Below are positions 1 to 8,036 of a stretch of DNA of 64,000 nucleotides, piece by piece; position 1 is the first letter of the stretch, and each line of letters starts with the position of its first letter. The position numbers and the translations under genes were made by a program. The notes under the pieces are model-generated. The model worked only from the letters and a program-made list of their open reading frames with translations. It did not search any database and was not told the origin of the DNA. The DNA comes from Bacteroidia bacterium (GTDB lineage: Bacteria; Bacteroidota; Bacteroidia; Flavobacteriales; Flavobacteriaceae): NCBI GenBank assembly GCA_030427735.1, contig JAUIBP010000011.1:47280-111279 (forward strand). The letters run 5' to 3'.

Positions 1-977
1 TGGTGGCCTCGCATCAGTTGTTAAACGACGAGCAAATAGGGGCTTTAGCCATATTAACAGAGGTTAAAAATAATTTTAATAAAATCGCATCATTTTCATC
101 GCATTACAAAGAATTGTATTCGCGGGTAGATAGCAGTTTAATAGAATTATACGACATTTTCGCCGATGTTGAAGCTTCAGAAGATGCTCTAGATGCCGAT
201 CCGAATAGGTTAGAAGTGGTTAATACCAGATTACAATTATTACATAATTTGTTAAAAAAGCATTTAGCAAACAATGTTACGGAGTTAATCGCAATAAAAA
301 ATACATTAGAAGATAAGGTTAGTGTTACCGAAAATCTCGATAAAAATATTACCGAATTACAAGCTAAAATTGCAGAAAAGGAAACTGTTTTAAACCAGAT
401 AGCAGGTGATATACATCATAAACGGGTAGAAGTAATTCCAGATTTAAAGCAACAACTCGAAGTCTATTTAGCAGATTTAGGCATGCCTAATGCTCAATTT
501 CAAATTGAGCTAGAAACTAGTAAAACGTTTTACGCTAACGGTAAAGACGACTTACAGTTTTTATTTTCGGCCAATAAGGGCGGGACTTTTAAACCTTTAA
601 ATAAAGCTGCATCGGGAGGAGAATTATCGCGTATTATGTTGGCCATAAAAGCAGTGCTTTCCAAATACATACAGTTGCCAACCATCATGTTCGATGAAAT
701 AGATACTGGTGTTTCTGGAGAAATTTCTAACAAAATGGGAGTTATTATGCGTAATATGAGCAGCAATATGCAAGTGTTTGCGATAACGCATTTACCGCAG
801 GTGGCAGCTAAAGGCAATACGCATTTAAAGGTTTATAAGGAGGATGTTAATCAAATAACGACCACCAATTTAATAGCCTTAACGGAAGAAGAGCGTGTGC
901 TGGAAATCGCGCAAATGTTAGGAGGTTTAGAAGTGTCGAGTTCGGCTTTAGCTCATGCTAAACAATTATTGAATTAA
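1..977 (+). CDS. recN: DNA repair protein RecN, C-terminal part (gene starts before the window)
   Basis: RecN is an SMC-like ATPase acting in recombinational repair of double-strand breaks. Only the last 324 or so residues are here; the family is about 550 residues, so the Walker A half lies upstream. Visible are a coiled-coil arm (first 150 residues), the ABC signature region with SGGELSR near residue 200, the Walker B block with FDEIDTGVSG, and the switch-His segment ITHLPQVAAKG. The frame is open from base 3 and ends with TAA at 975-977. The GTG at base 3 is not the real start. fabI follows 62 bases later behind its own promoter-like box. Family assignment is very safe. Confidence 0.95.
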   Translation, partial: VASHQLLNDEQIGALAILTEVKNNFNKIASFSSHYKELYSRVDSSLIELYDIFADVEASEDALDADPNRLEVVNTRLQLLHNLLKKHLANNVTELIAIKNTLEDKVSVTENLDKNITELQAKIAEKETVLNQIAGDIHHKRVEVIPDLKQQLEVYLADLGMPNAQFQIELETSKTFYANGKDDLQFLFSANKGGTFKPLNKAASGGELSRIMLAIKAVLSKYIQLPTIMFDEIDTGVSGEISNKMGVIMRNMSSNMQVFAITHLPQVAAKGNTHLKVYKEDVNQITTTNLIALTEEERVLEIAQMLGGLEVSSSALAHAKQLLN

Positions 978-981
978 GTAG

Positions 982-989
982 TATCTTTG
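982..989 (+). promoter_or_regulatory. Bacteroidota-type -7 box upstream of fabI
   Basis: TATCTTTG matches the TAnnTTTG -7 consensus used by the Bacteroidota primary sigma factor. It lies 50 bases before the fabI start. No good -33 TTTG is visible at the usual distance, so this is a moderate call. Confidence 0.45.
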
Positions 990-1039
990 CCTAAGTTAAT
1001 TTTAGAGTAAAGTATTAAATAATATAAAAATCAACTAGA

Positions 1040-1864
1040 ATGTCATACAATTTATTAAAAGGGAAAAAAGGAATTATTTTTGGAGCACTAGACGAAAACT
1101 CTATTGCTTGGAAGACAGCCGAGCGTGTACATGAAGAAGGCGGCGAGTTTGTTTTAACCAATGCGCCAATTGCTATGCGTATGGGGCAAATAAAAGCTCT
1201 AGCAGAAAAAACAGGATCAGAAATTATTCCTGCCGATGCTACTTCTATGGACGATTTAGCAAATCTTGTAGAAAAGTCTATGGAGATTTTAGGCGGAAAA
1301 ATAGATTTTGTATTGCATTCTATTGGTATGTCTGTAAATGTTAGAAAAGGAAAGCATTACACCGATTTAAACCACGAGTGGATGGGTAAAGGTTGGGATG
1401 TATCTGCCGTTTCTTTCCATAAAGTTATGCAAACTTTATTTCAAAAAGACGCCATGAACGAGTGGGGAAGCATTGTAGCTTTGTCTTATATGGCTGCACA
1501 ACGTGTGTTTCCAGATTATAACGATATGGCCGATAATAAAGCGTATTTAGAAAGTATAGCACGTAGTTTTGGTTATTTTTTCGGAAAGGAAAAAAACGTA
1601 CGTGTAAACACAATTTCGCAATCGCCAACGCCTACAACAGCAGGGCAAGGTGTTAAAGGGTTTGATGGTTTTATAGCTTACGCCGATAAAATGTCGCCTT
1701 TAGGTAATGCCACAGCGTTAGATTGTGCTAATTATACCGTAGCTATGTTTAGCGATTTAACAAAGCGTGTTACTTTACAAAATTTATACAACGACGGAGG
1801 ATTTAGTAACATGGGTGTAAGTGCCGAGGTTATGGATGCTTTTGTTGCTAACGAGACGAAATAG
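1040..1864 (+). CDS. fabI: Enoyl-[acyl-carrier-protein] reductase FabI
   Basis: Catalyses the last step of the type II fatty-acid elongation cycle, the NAD(P)H-dependent reduction of enoyl-ACP. The 274 residues are the usual FabI length. The divergent SDR pattern of FabI is present: a glycine-rich start (KGIIFGALDENSIAW), Tyr150, and the catalytic Tyr160-x6-Lys167 pair, followed by the SQSPTPTTAG substrate-loop region. It ends in a clear rho-independent terminator, so it is probably transcribed alone. Homologues are triclosan-sensitive enzymes, but nothing here allows sensitivity to be predicted. Confidence 0.95.
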   Translation: MSYNLLKGKKGIIFGALDENSIAWKTAERVHEEGGEFVLTNAPIAMRMGQIKALAEKTGSEIIPADATSMDDLANLVEKSMEILGGKIDFVLHSIGMSVNVRKGKHYTDLNHEWMGKGWDVSAVSFHKVMQTLFQKDAMNEWGSIVALSYMAAQRVFPDYNDMADNKAYLESIARSFGYFFGKEKNVRVNTISQSPTPTTAGQGVKGFDGFIAYADKMSPLGNATALDCANYTVAMFSDLTKRVTLQNLYNDGGFSNMGVSAEVMDAFVANETK

Positions 1865-1895
1865 TTTAGTTATCTCGTAATTTAATATATAATTT

Positions 1896-1923
1896 AAAGC
1901 CACCAATTAGGTGGCTTTTTTTT
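1896..1923 (+). terminator. Rho-independent terminator after fabI
   Basis: Stem AAGCCACC / GGTGGCTT with a 5-base loop (AATTA) followed by a run of eight T. It lies 32 bases after the fabI stop and only 22 bases before the next start codon. Confidence 0.85.
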
Positions 1924-1932
1924 GTATTTGGT

Positions 1933-1940
1933 TACATTTG
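1933..1940 (+). promoter_or_regulatory. -7 box immediately before the glycosyltransferase start
   Basis: TACATTTG fits TAnnTTTG exactly. The ATG of the next gene begins only 5 bases after the box ends, so the transcript would have almost no leader. The fabI terminator ends 10 bases upstream. Confidence 0.5.
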
Positions 1941-1944
1941 TGTT

Positions 1945-2952
1945 ATGGTTTTACACTATTCATTTGTTATTCCAGTTTATAATCGTCCCGATGAAATTGA
2001 AGAGCTTTTAAACAGTTTTTTAAATCAAAACACCAGTTTAAAATTCGAGATAGTAATTGTTGAAGACGGATCGGATGTGAGTTCGGAATCTGTTGTCGAT
2101 GATTTTAGTTCTCGTTTAAACATCGCCTATTTTTATAAAGAAAATTCAGGACCCGGCGATTCTAGAAATTATGGTATGCGTAAAGCAACGGGAAATTATT
2201 TTATAATTCTGGACTCAGATTGTGTGTTGCCATCAAATTATTTAAATGAAGTAGATGCTAGTTTAAAAACAGCGTTTGTAGATTGTTTTGGAGGGCCAGA
2301 TGCCGCAGAACGCTCTTTTACAAGCTTGCAAAAAGCCATTAATTTTTCAATGACTTCGGTGTTAACTACAGGAGGAATCCGAGGAAGTAAACATCAGGTA
2401 GGAAAATTTCAACCGCGCAGTTTTAATATGGGACTATCTAAACAAGCTTTTGAAGCTTCTAACGGTTTTGGAAATATCCACCCTGGAGAAGACCCCGATT
2501 TATCGATTAGGTTATGGCATTTAGGTTTCGAAACCAAGCTAATACCAGACGCTTTTGTATATCATAAACGAAGAATATCGTGGTCTAAATTTTATACTCA
2601 AGTCTATAAATTTGGTTTAGTACGGCCAATTTTAAATTCGTGGCACCCAGAAACGGCAAAGCTAACATATTGGTTTCCTACACTATTTTCGGTTGGATTA
2701 CTGGTTTCGGTTATAGTATTGCTGTTTCAATTTAAATGGTTTTTATTCGCTTATGTTTTATACTTTGTACTAGTATTCTTATTAGCATTGGTTAGTACGA
2801 AACAAATAGGCGTAGCATGTTTAGCGGTTTGGGCGATATTGGTACAGTTTTTTGGGTATGGTTATGGTTTTTTAAAATCGTATATTAACATCCATCTTTT
2901 AAAGAAAGATGCGGAACAGGTTTTTCCAAAGCTATTTTTTAAGTCATTATGA
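1945..2952 (+). CDS. Family 2 glycosyltransferase
   Basis: A GT-A fold glycosyltransferase anchored in the inner membrane. The N-terminal half carries the family 2 pattern: FVIPVYNRPDEIEELL at the start, EDGSD near residue 52, and the metal-binding DSD in ILDSDCVLP near residue 92. The ED acidic pair in HPGEDPDLSIRLW near residue 190 is the likely catalytic region. Two or three hydrophobic helices follow (about 245-310). The sugar and acceptor cannot be read from sequence. It overlaps the next gene by 4 bases (ATGA), so it forms an operon with the YbbR protein and coaE. The start is fixed by the conserved beginning of the GT domain. Confidence 0.88.
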   Translation: MVLHYSFVIPVYNRPDEIEELLNSFLNQNTSLKFEIVIVEDGSDVSSESVVDDFSSRLNIAYFYKENSGPGDSRNYGMRKATGNYFIILDSDCVLPSNYLNEVDASLKTAFVDCFGGPDAAERSFTSLQKAINFSMTSVLTTGGIRGSKHQVGKFQPRSFNMGLSKQAFEASNGFGNIHPGEDPDLSIRLWHLGFETKLIPDAFVYHKRRISWSKFYTQVYKFGLVRPILNSWHPETAKLTYWFPTLFSVGLLVSVIVLLFQFKWFLFAYVLYFVLVFLLALVSTKQIGVACLAVWAILVQFFGYGYGFLKSYINIHLLKKDAEQVFPKLFFKSL

Positions 2953-3914
2953 TGAAGGATTTAAAACAACGATTTTTAAAGTTTGTAAAAAGCAAAAAAA
3001 TTAATGTCTTTACATTGTTTTTATTGTTGTCCTTTACCATATTAATATTAAATAAATTATCCAGAACCATAACAAATACAATTCCGTTTTCGGTGCAGCC
3101 CATTAACTTGCCAGAAACCTATGTCATCTTAAACGATAGTAGCCCTAAGTTGCATATCACTTTAAAAACCTATGGCTTTAAATTTTTGAAATACTATCTA
3201 AAAACGCCCAAACTTCGGTTAGATTACGATAACCATGACGATATAAACGATTCGACATTGGTTTGGGACAAAAGCAGTTCGTTTTCGGCCATAAATGCAC
3301 AGTTCGATAAAGATGTCGAACTCATTAGTATTGCTCCAGATAGCATCAAGTTTTATTACGATGTAAACGACTCTAAAGATGTGCCTGTAGTTTTGCAAAA
3401 TAAAATTACCTTCAGTCCTGGTTTCGATGTGTTAAAAGGCTATACCGTAACTCCCGATACGGTTCATATTGTCGGGCCAGAAAAACAGGTTTCTAAAATA
3501 AAACATATTAAAACTGAACCGTTAGAACTTCAAAATGTGCATTTAAATATAGATACAGCTCTTAATTTAGAGTTGCCGGAAGGCAGTGAAGAGATTCGGT
3601 TTTCACATAAAAAAGTGAAGTTAAAGGCAAAAGTCGAAAAGTTTACAGAAGGCGCATTTAACATTCCCGTAAGCGTTATTAATGTGCCGAAAAACATCAC
3701 CTTAAAATATTACCCGAAGTCTGTTACTGTATTGTATTATACTAATTTAAGTAATTTTAAATCGGTGCAAGCCAAAGATTTTAAAGTAGAATGCGATTAC
3801 CAAAAACAAATCGAAAACCAGTCGTATTTAGTGCCGGAGATTGTTAAAATGCCCGAGCACATTAAAAGTGCAAAAATCAAACAACAGAATATAGAATTTA
3901 TTATTTCGGAATGA
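2949..3914 (+). CDS. YbbR/CdaR-like domain protein
   Basis: A 321-residue membrane-anchored protein with one N-terminal transmembrane helix (about residues 18-40) and an extracytoplasmic part made of YbbR-type beta repeats. The second repeat is recognisable around VLKGYTVTPDTVHIVGPEKQV (about 160-185). In Firmicutes the YbbR protein CdaR binds and modulates the diadenylate cyclase CdaA. Here cdaA lies about 49 kb away, so any link is inference. It overlaps both neighbours by 4 bases, between the glycosyltransferase and coaE, an arrangement typical of Bacteroidota. Confidence 0.8.
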   Translation: MMKDLKQRFLKFVKSKKINVFTLFLLLSFTILILNKLSRTITNTIPFSVQPINLPETYVILNDSSPKLHITLKTYGFKFLKYYLKTPKLRLDYDNHDDINDSTLVWDKSSSFSAINAQFDKDVELISIAPDSIKFYYDVNDSKDVPVVLQNKITFSPGFDVLKGYTVTPDTVHIVGPEKQVSKIKHIKTEPLELQNVHLNIDTALNLELPEGSEEIRFSHKKVKLKAKVEKFTEGAFNIPVSVINVPKNITLKYYPKSVTVLYYTNLSNFKSVQAKDFKVECDYQKQIENQSYLVPEIVKMPEHIKSAKIKQQNIEFIISE

Positions 3915-4498
3915 CAATAGTAGGACTAACAGGTGGTATAGGAAGCGGAAAGTCTACCGTCGCAAAAGCGTTTCAAGCGTATGGCATTCCAGTGTATATT
4001 TCGGATGATGAAGCCAAAGCTTTAATGGTCACGTCTTCAGAAATTATTACAGAATTAAAAGCGGTGTTCGGTGCCGAAGCCTATATAAACGGTGCTTTAA
4101 ACAAGCCTTACATTTCCGATAAAATTTATAATGACAAAGCCTTGTTGCAAAAAATGAATGCTATTGTACACCCTAGAGTAGCACAGCATTTTAAAGATTG
4201 GGTAAGCGCACAGCAAGCGCCTTATGTGCTAAAAGAGGCGGCCATTTTATTTGAAAGCGATGCGCATAAAAACTGCAATTTTATTATTACTGTTGTTTTA
4301 GATAAAGCTACAAAAATAGAGCGTTTATTACAGCGCGACCAAACTACCGTAGCAAAAATAGAAGCGATAATGAAACAACAATGGCCAGACGAAAGGCGTA
4401 TTGAGTTATCCGATTTTGTTATTGAAAACGACACTATGGAGCACATGCAACGTCAAGTGGGGCAAATTCATAATACTATCCTTAATAAAATTAGTTAA
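3911..4498 (+). CDS. coaE: Dephospho-CoA kinase
   Basis: Phosphorylates the 3'-OH of the dephospho-CoA ribose, the last step of coenzyme A synthesis. The P-loop GLTGGIGSGKST is at residues 5-16. The length (195) and the ISDDEAK and HP(R)V segments (AIVHPRV) are those of CoaE. The ATG overlaps the stop of the YbbR gene (ATGA), so it is the last gene of a three-gene operon. No terminator hairpin is visible in the 74 bases before the next gene. Confidence 0.94.
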   Translation: MTIVGLTGGIGSGKSTVAKAFQAYGIPVYISDDEAKALMVTSSEIITELKAVFGAEAYINGALNKPYISDKIYNDKALLQKMNAIVHPRVAQHFKDWVSAQQAPYVLKEAAILFESDAHKNCNFIITVVLDKATKIERLLQRDQTTVAKIEAIMKQQWPDERRIELSDFVIENDTMEHMQRQVGQIHNTILNKIS

Positions 4499-4532
4499 TT
4501 GGCAAATTTTAACAATTTTGTTAATGTAAGGT

Positions 4533-4571
4533 TAAATGTTAAAAAAGCTAAATGTTAAAATGTTAATTTTG
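4533..4571 (+). promoter_or_regulatory. Tandem repeat plus -7-like box upstream of the two-component operon
   Basis: TAAATGTTAAAA occurs at 4533-4544 and again at 4549-4560, 16 bases apart, with a third partial copy (ATGTTAAT) running into a TAATTTTG -7-like box at 4564-4571. The ATG at 4573 follows directly. Direct repeats of this kind are what OmpR-family regulators often bind, so autoregulation by the downstream regulator is a reasonable guess only. Confidence 0.35.
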
Positions 4572-4572
4572 A

Positions 4573-6150
4573 ATGATGAGCAAGAAGTTATTCATTCTTT
4601 TGGTGCTTTTAATGAGCTTATCTCTAGTCGGGATTATTTTTGTACAAGCACGTTACATTAGTGATGCTGTAAAAAATGAAGAAGAGCAGTTTACGTTTAA
4701 TGTAAAAAAGGCTTTAAGTTACGTCTCGCAAGACATAGAGCAAAGAGAATTAAACACCTATTTTAAGAAATTTCAGCGTTTAGTTGATCAAAAGAAGGAA
4801 GCCGATACGGTTGCTATTACGCAGTTATTGTTTAATCAACAAAACGAAAGTACCAACGAAGTGTTGTATTACAGAAGTGGTATTTTAGAAGAGAATTACA
4901 AATTGTCGTCTTCGATCTTTGACATAGGTTTAGATAGTATTAATATAAAGCGCATATTAAGAAATTCCGAGACCAAGGTATACAGCAGTAAAAGTGTTTT
5001 GGAGAACAATTTAAATGTTAGCCCAGTATATAGCATGTCTAGAATAGGGCGCTTTAACGAAGCCGAGAAACAAAGTTTTGAAGAAGCCTTTAAAGTATTA
5101 ACCAGTAGAACACCTATATATAAGCGCGTAAAAAACGAAGATATTACACGGTTGTTAACCAAAAAACTTCACGAAGATAATATAGATATCGATTACGAAT
5201 TTGCCATATACAGCAACGATCTGGCTACCAAAATTCAGAGTGAAGGGTTTGAGTTAAAAGATGATAAAACCTTTAGTGTACCTATTTTTCAGAACGAAAA
5301 CAGTCAGAATAACTTTAGATTGTTGGTTAATTTTCCGCAAAGAAACCGATTCATCATGTCATCTGTAATTGGTATGACTTTATTGTCTATCATTTTTACA
5401 TCCATCATTATTATAGCATATACCAGTGCCTTATTACAGCTGATAAAACAGCGTAAAATTTCGGAAATAAAAACGGATTTTATCAATAACATGACGCACG
5501 AATTTAAAACGCCAATTGCAACCATCAATTTAGCGTTAGACGCCATAAAAAATCCAAAAATTATAGACGATCGCGATAAGGTAATGCGCTACCTTAATAT
5601 GATAAAAGATGAAAACAAACGCATGCATGCGCATGTAGAAAATGTATTAAGAATATCTAAACTAGAAAAGAACGAATTAAACATTAGTAAAGACCGTGTA
5701 AAACTGCACGATTTAATAGAAGATGCTGTAACGCATGTCGAGTTAATTGTAGAAGACCGACAAGGATTTATCAATTTACATTTAGATGCCGATAAATCGT
5801 CTGTTCTGGCTAGCGATACGCACTTTACAAATGTAATAGTAAACATGTTGGACAATGCCATAAAATATTCGCCAGATGCTCCAAAAATAGATGTTTACAC
5901 AGAAAATGTAGGAAATAATATATTGTTAAAAATAAAAGACCAAGGTAGCGGTATGAGTAAAGCCGCCCAAAAACGGGTTTTTGAAAAATTTTATAGAGAG
6001 CACACTGGAAATATACATAATGTAAAAGGCCACGGATTAGGATTAGCTTATGTAAAACGAATTGTAGACGACCATCAAGGTCACATTTCGGTAGAAAGTG
6101 AAAAAGGAAAGGGCAGTACATTTATTGTTAAACTCCCATTAATATCATAA
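4573..6150 (+). CDS. Sensor histidine kinase (RprX-like)
   Basis: A membrane sensor kinase of 525 residues. One helix lies at about 6-26, a periplasmic sensor region follows to about 256, and a second helix spans about 258-285. The HisKA box has His309 within MTHEFKTP. The HATPase domain shows the N box (NMLDNAIKYSP), G1 (DQGSGMS) and G2 (GHGLGLAYVKRI). The response regulator gene starts 4 bases after its stop, so they form a cognate pair. Architecture and context resemble RprX/RprY of Bacteroides. The stimulus is unknown. Two ATG codons stand side by side (4573 and 4576), and either may start it. Confidence 0.9.
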   Translation: MMSKKLFILLVLLMSLSLVGIIFVQARYISDAVKNEEEQFTFNVKKALSYVSQDIEQRELNTYFKKFQRLVDQKKEADTVAITQLLFNQQNESTNEVLYYRSGILEENYKLSSSIFDIGLDSINIKRILRNSETKVYSSKSVLENNLNVSPVYSMSRIGRFNEAEKQSFEEAFKVLTSRTPIYKRVKNEDITRLLTKKLHEDNIDIDYEFAIYSNDLATKIQSEGFELKDDKTFSVPIFQNENSQNNFRLLVNFPQRNRFIMSSVIGMTLLSIIFTSIIIIAYTSALLQLIKQRKISEIKTDFINNMTHEFKTPIATINLALDAIKNPKIIDDRDKVMRYLNMIKDENKRMHAHVENVLRISKLEKNELNISKDRVKLHDLIEDAVTHVELIVEDRQGFINLHLDADKSSVLASDTHFTNVIVNMLDNAIKYSPDAPKIDVYTENVGNNILLKIKDQGSGMSKAAQKRVFEKFYREHTGNIHNVKGHGLGLAYVKRIVDDHQGHISVESEKGKGSTFIVKLPLIS

Positions 6151-6154
6151 AGTT

Positions 6155-6865
6155 ATGAGCGAACAACATAAGAAAATTTTATTAGTTGAAGACGATCCAA
6201 ATTTTGGTACCGTTTTAAAGGATTATTTAATCATGAACGATTACGAAGTTACCCATGCCAAAAATGGTATGGAAGGTTTCGAAAAGTTTAAAAAAGACGA
6301 TTTCGATCTTTGTATACTAGATGTCATGATGCCTTATAAAGACGGGTTTACACTAGCCAAAGAAATTCGGGAAAAAAACACCGAAGTCCCTATTATTTTC
6401 TTAACGGCAAAAGCCATGAAAGAGGATGTGTTAAAAGGCTATAAAGTAGGTGCCGATGACTACCTGAACAAACCATTCGATAGCGAAGTGTTACTCATGA
6501 AGATTAATGCAATAATACAGCGTAAGGCGTCCGAAACTGTTACCGATAGTAAACAATTTGAATTTAAAATTGGGGCTTTCGACCTCAACTCGAAACTGCG
6601 TTTTTTAAAGTTTAGAGATGAAGATCCTATAAAATTATCGCCTAAAGAAAATGAATTGTTGCGTTTGTTGGCATTACACGAAAATGATTTGATGCCAAGA
6701 GAATTAGCTTTAACCAAGATTTGGAGAGACGATAATTATTTTACATCTCGTAGTATGGATGTGTATATCGCAAAACTTAGAAAATATTTAAAGGCCGATG
6801 AGAATGTGGAAATTTTAAATATTCATGGTGAAGGATTCAGATTGGTAGTCAATCAAAATTCATAA
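6155..6865 (+). CDS. OmpR-family response regulator (RprY-like)
   Basis: A DNA-binding response regulator of 236 residues. The receiver domain (1-120) has the acidic pocket EDD at 12-14, the phosphorylation site Asp56 in LDVMMP, the conserved Thr in FLTAK and Lys in NKPF. The C-terminal winged helix (about 133-232) ends in the usual RGxGF-like segment (HGEGFRLV). It is partner to the kinase 4 bases upstream. A strong terminator follows. Target genes cannot be deduced, but repeats upstream of the kinase gene could be its own sites. Confidence 0.93.
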   Translation: MSEQHKKILLVEDDPNFGTVLKDYLIMNDYEVTHAKNGMEGFEKFKKDDFDLCILDVMMPYKDGFTLAKEIREKNTEVPIIFLTAKAMKEDVLKGYKVGADDYLNKPFDSEVLLMKINAIIQRKASETVTDSKQFEFKIGAFDLNSKLRFLKFRDEDPIKLSPKENELLRLLALHENDLMPRELALTKIWRDDNYFTSRSMDVYIAKLRKYLKADENVEILNIHGEGFRLVVNQNS

Positions 6866-6893
6866 TCCATACATAGTATTCTAACGAAAATAC

Positions 6894-6922
6894 AAAAGAC
6901 GGTCAAAGGGCCGTCTTTTTTT
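6894..6922 (+). terminator. Rho-independent terminator of the two-component operon
   Basis: Stem AGACGGTC (6897-6904) with GGCCGTCT (6909-6916), one G-T pair, loop AAAG, then a run of T. Confidence 0.85.
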
Positions 6923-6928
6923 GTTTTA

Positions 6929-7120
6929 ATTGGTCTCAGTCCTTAGTTTAAACTATGCACCTTTAGAGCAAGACTTTCAGTTCCTATACATATTTTTTCG
7001 CCACGAATGCACGAATATTTGACATTGTTTTTATAAAGAATTTTAGTGTATTTGTGGCTAAGATAAATACAAATAATCGGACTTTCAGTTATAGACTTCC
7101 AGTCTATAGTGGTTTAGTTA
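6929..7120. repeat. Dispersed intergenic repeat, copy 1
   Basis: This stretch is closely similar to 29402-29603, with a few substitutions and one 13-base indel. It contains an inverted repeat: GCCACGAATGCACGAATATTT at 7000-7020 and a degenerate partner at 7038-7058. Short ACTTTCAGT and ACTTCCAGTC segments flank it. It lies between the convergent response regulator and miaA genes. Its right edge contains the last four codons and the stop of miaA. No open reading frame is visible in it. Confidence 0.75.
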
Positions 7121-8024
7121 CCTTTGAGTTTAGCGTTTGTACGATGGTTTCTAGAGGGGTTAAATAATCAAACCACATAATATTAGGGTCTTTTTTAAAC
7201 CAAGTGAGTTGGCGTTTTGCAAAACGCCGCGAATTTTTCTTTATTTCAGACACAGCAAAATCTAAAGACCATGTGCCGTCTAAATAATTAAAAAGCTCTT
7301 TGTAGCCAACGGTGTTAAGCGCATTAAGATGTTTTTTGTCGGCCAATTGTTTTACCTCATCAAGTAAACCAGTTTCCACCATTATATCTACACGTTGGTT
7401 AATGCGTTCGTAAATAATATTTCGGTCTGCTATTAATCCTACAGAAAGCGTTTTAAATGGGCGTAAGTCTTTCTTTTTATTTAAAAATGACGCATAAGGT
7501 TTTCCTGTTCCTATGCAAATTTCTAGAGCACGGATTACGCGATGCGGGTTGTCTATAGCGATGTTCTGGTAAGAAACGGAATCTAATACTTGTAATTGCT
7601 TCTGTAACGATTCTAAACCTTCATGCTGCAATCGGGTGTTTAAATCTAAACGGATATTCGCGTCAACTTCTGGAAAATCGTCTAAACCTTTGGTAACCGC
7701 ATCGACGTATAAACCAGAACCGCCAACCATTATAACGGTATTGTGAGTGTTAAATAAAGTGGTTAAGCGCTGGATGGCATCCGTCTCGAAGGCACCAACA
7801 TTATAAGTATCTGTTACCGATTTATGATGTATAAAATGATGTTTGGCTTGGGCTAGCTCTTGTGGTGTTGGGGCGGCTGTACCGATTTGCATTTCTTTAA
7901 AAAACTGCCTAGAATCTGCCGAAAGAATTTCGGTGTCAAAATGTTGCGCCAATTTAATGCTTAAGGCCGTTTTGCCAATCGCTGTTGGGCCAACAATAGA
8001 AATAAGATACTTGTTTGTTTTCAA
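7104..8024 (-). CDS. miaA: tRNA dimethylallyltransferase MiaA
   Basis: Transfers a dimethylallyl group to N6 of adenosine-37 in tRNAs reading UNN codons. The N-terminal P-loop is GPTAIGKTALS (about 12-22). The DSRQF segment (about 37-41), NPHRVIRALEI and KRQLTWFKKDPNIMWFD motifs are typical, and the 306-residue length is normal. It is the last gene of a long minus-strand run. The final residues (TKPL and the TAG stop) are encoded by the edge of a dispersed repeat, so the natural C-terminus may have been remodelled. The enzymatic core is untouched. Confidence 0.95.
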   Translation of the reverse strand: MKTNKYLISIVGPTAIGKTALSIKLAQHFDTEILSADSRQFFKEMQIGTAAPTPQELAQAKHHFIHHKSVTDTYNVGAFETDAIQRLTTLFNTHNTVIMVGGSGLYVDAVTKGLDDFPEVDANIRLDLNTRLQHEGLESLQKQLQVLDSVSYQNIAIDNPHRVIRALEICIGTGKPYASFLNKKKDLRPFKTLSVGLIADRNIIYERINQRVDIMVETGLLDEVKQLADKKHLNALNTVGYKELFNYLDGTWSLDFAVSEIKKNSRRFAKRQLTWFKKDPNIMWFDYLTPLETIVQTLNSKVTKPL

Positions 8025-8036
8025 AAAAAAATAAAT

